Source: Heyndrickxia coagulans DSM 1 = ATCC 7050 (GTDB taxonomy: Bacteria; Bacillota; Bacilli; Bacillales; Bacillaceae_C). Taken from it: a DNA stretch of 36,002 nucleotides. Below, in pieces: positions 31,961-36,002 of the stretch; within the stretch, counting starts at the first letter, position 1; the number at the start of each line of letters is the position of its first letter. The notes beneath the pieces are model-generated. The model worked only from the letters and a program-made list of their open reading frames with translations. It did no database searches and was not told where the DNA came from. The position numbers and the translations under genes are program-made. Location: positions 1-36,002 of the forward strand of contig NZ_ALAS01000196.1 in the NCBI RefSeq assembly GCF_000290615.1, given 5' to 3'.

Positions 31961-32401
31961 TTACTGGTTCAGCTGTTCCGCCGGGGTTGCCGGTGAAACG
32001 GCTGGTTTTTCCCCGCCCCGGACGGTCCCGAACCGTTCTTTTTCAATTTCTTCCAGCGTTTTTCCTTGTGTAGACGGCGCGAGAACGATTCCGATGATAC
32101 AGTGGATGACAAGGAATACGATCATCACAATTCCCGCTACTTTAAAACTAAGCGTGTCCATAATGGTTGGAAGCAGAAAAAACCAGATGGCAATCCCGAA
32201 CCGGACGAGGAAATAAATGAACCCCTGTGCGCCCGCGCGGTACCGCGTCGGGAACAATTCACTCGCCCACAAGCCGTAAAATGCCTGGGCGCCAAATCCG
32301 GCAGCGCTTCCCCAGAGAATGACAAAAGGGAGAACCAATTCATCCCTGTAAAAGTCAAAATAAGCCATGCGGCAAGCCGCTTGAGATGCAAAGACCGGCA
32401 T
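31961..32401 (-). pseudogene. C-terminal remnant of an MFS sugar/metabolite transporter
   Basis: The minus-strand frame encodes four membrane helices and the typical end of a sugar-porter-type MFS protein: LWASELFPTRYRAGAQGF (about residues 44-61) and the C-terminal PSTQGKTLEEIEKERFG. Only about 130 of some 450 residues remain. The first dozen residues before MAYFDFY do not resemble a transporter, so the break lies near 32368. No ribosome site or promoter is seen for the frame. It is a decayed copy and not likely functional. Confidence 0.85.
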
Positions 32402-32427
32402 GCAGCTCTGTTTACAAATACAGCCAT

Positions 32428-32466
32428 AAAAAAACAGCAGGACCGGCCAAAATGGCTTCGTCCTGC
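32428..32466 (-). terminator. Terminator of yhgE
   Basis: On the minus strand GCAGGAC pairs with GTCCTGC, with an inner GCCA/TGGC pairing, followed by a run of seven T. It lies 20 bases after the yhgE stop codon. Confidence 0.85.
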
Positions 32467-32485
32467 CGCTTTCACAGCAAATCTC

Positions 32486-35200
32486 TTATGCTTCCATCGG
32501 AGAGGCTGCCCCCTCCTTTTCTACCATCTTATGAAGGTGTCTAAATTTCACAACAAAGTAGAGAAGGGAAAGAAAGATAAACACCGCAAAAAAGACCGAA
32601 AGCTTATCGGCATTTTGCCACATGAAACTGAAATCGCCGCTTGAAATCACCGCTTTAAACATTTGCAGCGAATATGTCATCGGCATCAGGTCATGGACAG
32701 CCTGAAGCGGCTTTGGAATCAATTCAAGCGGGAAGGTGCCTGCGCTTGTCGTCAGTTGCAAAATCAAAATGATGATCGCAATGTACCTGCCCGGGTTCGC
32801 GAATGCCGCAACCAAAAATTGGATGATCGCCATATAAGTCAGGCTCGTCATAATGGTTGCAAAGATAAACAGTGGCACACTTTGCACATGCAATTTCAGC
32901 AGATCAAGCAGAATGAAATCTGCCAAAAGCGATTGTAAGATGCCGATCAGTGCCATGACGCCGAATTTTCCAAGAAACCAGGTTACCCCGTTTTTCGGCA
33001 TGATTGCCGGGGCTTTTACATTGTAGATAATTGTCAGCAATAACCCGCCGACAAAAAGCCCGAGCGATAAGAAATACGGAGCAAGGCCGGTACCATAGTT
33101 CGGCACTTTTGTCACAGCATCATGGTTCAGCCGGACCGGGCTGCTCATCATATTATAAGTGGCGTCGGTCGGATTGATGGCCCCGGCCTGGTCAGCCGCT
33201 TTGCCAAGTTTATTGCTCAGTTTATCTGCGCCGGCATTTAATTGGCCCGTGCCGGAAACAAGGCTGCCCGCACCGTTGTTCAACTGCTTACTTCCGCTTT
33301 GCAACTGAGCTGCGCCATTTAATAATTGGGACGTGCCTTTTACGAGCACGCTTGAGCCGTTCGCAAGTGATTGTGTACCGTTCGTCAATTTATTTGAACC
33401 TTCTGCCAGTTTTCCGGTCCCTTCTGCAAGCGCGCTTGAACCTTTTGCCAGTTGTTTCGTTCCGTTTACGAGCTGACCTGAACCGCCGGAAAGCTGCCCG
33501 AGCCCGGATGCAACCGCCGTTGCCCCGGATTCGAGGCTGTTTGCGCCGGATGCAGCTTGTTGCAGTTTTTCATTAAAAATGGTTGCGTTTTTGACGAATG
33601 CATTTTGGCCGCTTGCAAGTTGCTGTGCGCCGTCATTCAAACGATTGGCGCCTTTGGCGAGTTCGCCAATACCGGTTTGCAATTGTTGCTGCCCGCTGCT
33701 TACCTTTGTAAGCCCTTCGTTCAGGTCGGAAAAGTACGGAGCAATCGCCTGTTGAATTTGGCTTTGCAAAGCGGCTTGCGTAGATGCAGACCCGCTGGTT
33801 AACGAGGCCAAAAGCTGCTTTTTGACCTGCTCTCGGAATGCTTGTTGGAATTCCTGTTTCTTTTCCTTTGTATAATTACTCAAGTAATTACTCAAGACTT
33901 GGTTGTAAACCGTCTTATATGTTTCGGCCGGCAGCACTTGTTCTAACTGGCTGCGCAGGTGTTCTGCCTGGTCCTTTTGCTGTTCAAACATGCTACCGCT
34001 CATCTCATCGATTTTCTCATCGATTTGCGGCTGAAGGCTGGTAAGCCTGGTCTCCATGTTTTCCTTCATGTTTTCATCCATCTTGCTTGTAATGCCCGCT
34101 GCAAGCTTTTCAGGCAACTTTTGTTGCAGCTCTTTCACGCCGTTTTGCACTTGGACGGTGCCGCTCGTTAACGCCGGAAGCTTTTTGTTTGCATCATTTA
34201 AGCCATTACTTAATTTGGCGCTCCCGTCTGCCACCTTGCCGGCTCCCGTTTGAAGCTGTTTCGACGCATCAAGCAACTGGCCGCTTGCCGAGGCAAGCTG
34301 GTTCATACCCGAGGCCAGCGTTTTTGAACCATTTGCTACCTTATCCGCACCCGATTTTGCCTCCGACAGCCCGTTTGAAAAAGTAACCGAGCTTGCCGCC
34401 AATTGGGCCAAATGGTTTTTCAAGGAAACGGCGCCGCTGTCAGCCTGGGCGATCCCTTCGCCGAGCGTGCGTGAACCGTTATACAGTTTCAAAGCGCCCT
34501 TGTTTAAATCAGCCGCCCCGTTATGGACCCGGCCGATGCCGTCGTTCAGGGCGGTAGCGCCGGTCAACAAATTTTCCGTTCCTTTTCTTAAGACAACAGC
34601 GCCGTCTTTTAGTTTGCCGCTTCCTTTGGCAAGGCTTTTTGCCCCGTTTCCGGCAGACCGGTAGCCGTTTGCCATTTCTTTCACTTTCCCGAATACTTCT
34701 TCTGTATACGTTTTTGTCACCTGTTCCGCAACGCTCGATTTTATTTTTGTCATTGCAGATTCTTCAATTTTGGAAGAAATGTAGTTCATTGCCTGGTTTT
34801 GAATATAGTTCAGCTGCAATTTTTGTGGGTTTTTATCCAGTAAAGTGGTTGCGTTTTTAGAGAAATCTTCAGGGATCTCTATAATCATATAATATTGGTT
34901 ATCTTTCAGTTTTTTCTCCGCCGTTTGCTGATCGACAAAGTGAAAATTAAAGATGTCCTTTTCTTTTAAATTTTTGACGAGCTTATCCCCGAGGGCGAGA
35001 TGTTCCCCCTCCATTTGTGCCCCTTTGTCTTCATTTACAACGGCAACCGGCAATTTTTCGAGATGCCCGTACGGATCCCAAAGAGACCAGATAAACATGC
35101 CGGCATATAAAATTGGCACAAGAATAATGGCTGCCGTTTCAATCAGCTTTTTCGGCGAACGTAAAATACTCCGTATTTCCGCGAACCATAAATTGTCCAT
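32486..35200 (-). CDS. yhgE: YhgE/Pip family membrane protein
   Basis: The 904-residue protein has the YhgE/Pip layout: an N-terminal membrane segment (about residues 21-41) and PVAVVNEDKG (51-60), a long extracellular region full of seven-residue LxxG-type repeats, and a C-terminal set of about five membrane helices (roughly 705-885). Members in other Firmicutes include the phage infection protein Pip of Lactococcus, a receptor for phage, and relatives linked to type VII secretion. The function in Bacillus is not settled. The start ATG has a near-perfect AAAGGAGG. It lies 29 bases after yhgD, with which it forms an operon. Confidence 0.92.
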   Translation of the reverse strand: MDNLWFAEIRSILRSPKKLIETAAIILVPILYAGMFIWSLWDPYGHLEKLPVAVVNEDKGAQMEGEHLALGDKLVKNLKEKDIFNFHFVDQQTAEKKLKDNQYYMIIEIPEDFSKNATTLLDKNPQKLQLNYIQNQAMNYISSKIEESAMTKIKSSVAEQVTKTYTEEVFGKVKEMANGYRSAGNGAKSLAKGSGKLKDGAVVLRKGTENLLTGATALNDGIGRVHNGAADLNKGALKLYNGSRTLGEGIAQADSGAVSLKNHLAQLAASSVTFSNGLSEAKSGADKVANGSKTLASGMNQLASASGQLLDASKQLQTGAGKVADGSAKLSNGLNDANKKLPALTSGTVQVQNGVKELQQKLPEKLAAGITSKMDENMKENMETRLTSLQPQIDEKIDEMSGSMFEQQKDQAEHLRSQLEQVLPAETYKTVYNQVLSNYLSNYTKEKKQEFQQAFREQVKKQLLASLTSGSASTQAALQSQIQQAIAPYFSDLNEGLTKVSSGQQQLQTGIGELAKGANRLNDGAQQLASGQNAFVKNATIFNEKLQQAASGANSLESGATAVASGLGQLSGGSGQLVNGTKQLAKGSSALAEGTGKLAEGSNKLTNGTQSLANGSSVLVKGTSQLLNGAAQLQSGSKQLNNGAGSLVSGTGQLNAGADKLSNKLGKAADQAGAINPTDATYNMMSSPVRLNHDAVTKVPNYGTGLAPYFLSLGLFVGGLLLTIIYNVKAPAIMPKNGVTWFLGKFGVMALIGILQSLLADFILLDLLKLHVQSVPLFIFATIMTSLTYMAIIQFLVAAFANPGRYIAIIILILQLTTSAGTFPLELIPKPLQAVHDLMPMTYSLQMFKAVISSGDFSFMWQNADKLSVFFAVFIFLSLLYFVVKFRHLHKMVEKEGAASPMEA
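33215..33739 (-). repeat. Heptad-type repeats inside yhgE, second block
   Basis: About 25 tandem seven-residue units of the form xxLxxGx (residues about 488-662, for example GTKQLAKGSSALAEGTGKL). At the DNA level this is a degenerate 21-base periodicity. The units predict a long helical rod, and no recent homogenisation is evident. Confidence 0.85.
34145..34669 (-). repeat. Heptad-type repeats inside yhgE, first block
   Basis: A similar set of seven-residue units (residues about 178-352, for example GSGKLKDGAVVLRKGTENL) precedes a more mixed coiled-coil region. Together with the second block it forms the extracellular rod. Confidence 0.8.
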
Positions 35201-35229
35201 CTAAAATACCTCCTTTTCCAGCCGAAAAA

Positions 35230-35802
35230 TCAGTTCTGCAGCCCTTTTAACAAATACAGTTCAAACGCCTCCGCAATTTCTTCCTTCGACAGAGAATCAT
35301 GGTGTTTTTCCCAGTCAAAAATAATGGCGACATACAGTTTAAACATGATAAAAGCGGTCAACTCCGGATCGCACGGTTTGATTTTCCCCGCCTGTATCGC
35401 CCGTTCCAGCATTCCTTTCAGGTAGTCAATGATCTTCTCTTCAATTTTCTCGACCATGTCATTGACGGCCGGCGTTCCCATTTCTTTCTGCTCTTCGAAT
35501 AATTTAAGCGTCAGCTGATGGGTTTTGCGGAATTCAAGAATGCTGAACAGGGCGGAATGCAGATTGGCATAAAAAGAAGCTTCCGGATCCATTGACGCTT
35601 CCGCCACCTGCTCCATTTCATCAATCAGGCGGGCAATGATTTCATGGAATAATTCTTCTTTATTGCGAAAAAAATTGTAAATGGTCCCCTTTCCGACGTT
35701 GCCCATTTTGGCGATCAAATCCATTGTTGTCGCTTTATAACCATACTGGGCAAAAGATTTTGTAGCAGCGTTTAATATTTGCAGCCTGCGGTCCGTTTCC
35801 AA
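35230..35802 (-). CDS. yhgD: TetR-type regulator YhgD
   Basis: The 190-residue protein has a TetR-type DNA-binding N-terminus: METDRRLQILNAATKSFAQ, GYKATTMDLIAKMGNVGKG, then TIYNFFRNKEELFHEI (residues about 1-52). The C-terminal ligand domain is not predictive. The start is TTG 35802 because GGGAGG lies 8 bases upstream; GTG 35811 abuts that site. The closest match is B. subtilis YhgD, which also precedes yhgE. It probably represses this operon, and a site that could serve it lies in front of the gene. The inducer is unknown. Confidence 0.92.
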   Translation of the reverse strand: METDRRLQILNAATKSFAQYGYKATTMDLIAKMGNVGKGTIYNFFRNKEELFHEIIARLIDEMEQVAEASMDPEASFYANLHSALFSILEFRKTHQLTLKLFEEQKEMGTPAVNDMVEKIEEKIIDYLKGMLERAIQAGKIKPCDPELTAFIMFKLYVAIIFDWEKHHDSLSKEEIAEAFELYLLKGLQN

Positions 35803-35824
35803 GCTTTCCACCTCCCGTTAGAAC

Positions 35825-35853
35825 GAGTGACTGATTTGGTTTTTTGGTCATTT
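35825..35853 (-). promoter_or_regulatory. Possible YhgD operator
   Basis: An imperfect inverted repeat, AGTGACTGA and TTGGTCATT around a nine-base centre, lies just downstream of the promoter, where a TetR-type repressor would act. It is imperfect (about 6 of 9 paired positions). Confidence 0.45.
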
Positions 35854-35865
35854 TCGCACAAAAGT

Positions 35866-35894
35866 AATATACCACGTTTCCTCCTGAACATCAA
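35866..35894 (-). promoter_or_regulatory. SigA promoter of yhgD-yhgE
   Basis: TTGATG and TATATT are spaced by 17 bases on the minus strand, 64 bases before the TTG start. Confidence 0.6.
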
Positions 35895-36002
35895 GTATTT
35901 GTATCCGGGAACCAGTTCTGAAGAGTAAATTCATCAATTTTTAGATGTTTTATGATAAAATGACTTATCCACATTTAGAAAATTTTTCCATCTATTTTTT
36001 CT
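35895..36002. other. Right edge, AT-rich
   Basis: No gene is visible. The stretch is AT-rich, and TAAAAT near 35956 could be a -10 box for a gene beyond the window, but no -35 is clear. Confidence 0.3.

Noticed and set aside
33215-34669. Possible CRISPR array or tandem DNA repeat
   Set aside because: The 21-base periodicity is the codon image of heptad repeats in YhgE; units are degenerate and there are no unique spacers.
1-36002. tRNA or rRNA genes, replication origins, prophage genes, known defence-system genes
   Set aside because: I looked for conserved cores and gene families of these types on both strands and saw none that I could support.

Overview
The window is chromosomal DNA of a spore-forming, competence-encoding member of the Bacillaceae. 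It carries ComK, a complete gerPA-gerPF spore-coat operon behind a SigK-like promoter, AddAB, YisK/YisL, YhgD/YhgE, LplJ and YhfL, all in an order related to the B. subtilis yh/yi/yj region. Moderate GC content, a clpB gene (absent from B. subtilis) and a high share of TTG/GTG starts fit a thermotolerant relative such as Heyndrickxia (Weizmannia, formerly Bacillus) coagulans. That species assignment is an inference.

Layout. Positions 1-5.1 kb hold a small unknown protein, an NAD-dependent epimerase-like gene, yjzD, clpB, yjzC and a yitW-like Fe-S assembly gene. Positions 5.2-8.7 kb hold a yitU-like HAD phosphatase, a newly read 48-codon ORF coupled to a yitR-like gene, a DegV protein, an internally deleted short-chain dehydrogenase still behind a SigB-like promoter, and a conserved protein of unknown function. 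Positions 8.7-11.25 kb are a minus-strand operon (DUF418 membrane protein, yisK, yisL). Positions 11.3-13.5 kb are the gerP operon, convergent with addB-addA (13.6-20.9 kb). Positions 21.2-24.5 kb hold an AIM24-like protein, comK, the divergent IDEAL-domain gene yhzC and the M48 protease yhfN. Positions 24.5-28.9 kb hold azlCD, the acyl-CoA ligase yhfL/lcfB with a FadR operator, lplJ and the zinc-ribbon peptide yhfH.

Positions 29.0-32.4 kb are an accessory, decaying stretch. It contains the structured right end of an IS200/IS605-type element (a probable orphan omega-RNA), a YtkA-like lipoprotein whose stop codon lies in that element end, a Sco copper chaperone, a 5'-truncated and frameshifted aldehyde dehydrogenase with a chimeric small membrane ORF across its broken end, an EamA transporter, and the C-terminal third of an MFS transporter. 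The window ends with yhgE and its TetR-type regulator yhgD.

How the genes fit together. Several sets are recognisable: DNA uptake and repair (comK, addAB), spore germination (gerP), fatty-acid and lipoate metabolism (lcfB with a FadR box, lplJ), protein quality control (clpB, yhfN) and copper delivery to cytochrome oxidase (sco with the YtkA-like protein). No CRISPR array, tRNA, rRNA or intact transposase was seen. No gene cluster here is clearly a new defence or biosynthetic system. The least-explained signals are the IS605-type RNA end, the Fur-like box in front of azlC, the spacer with a perfect inverted repeat inside the gerP operon, and the small ORFs.
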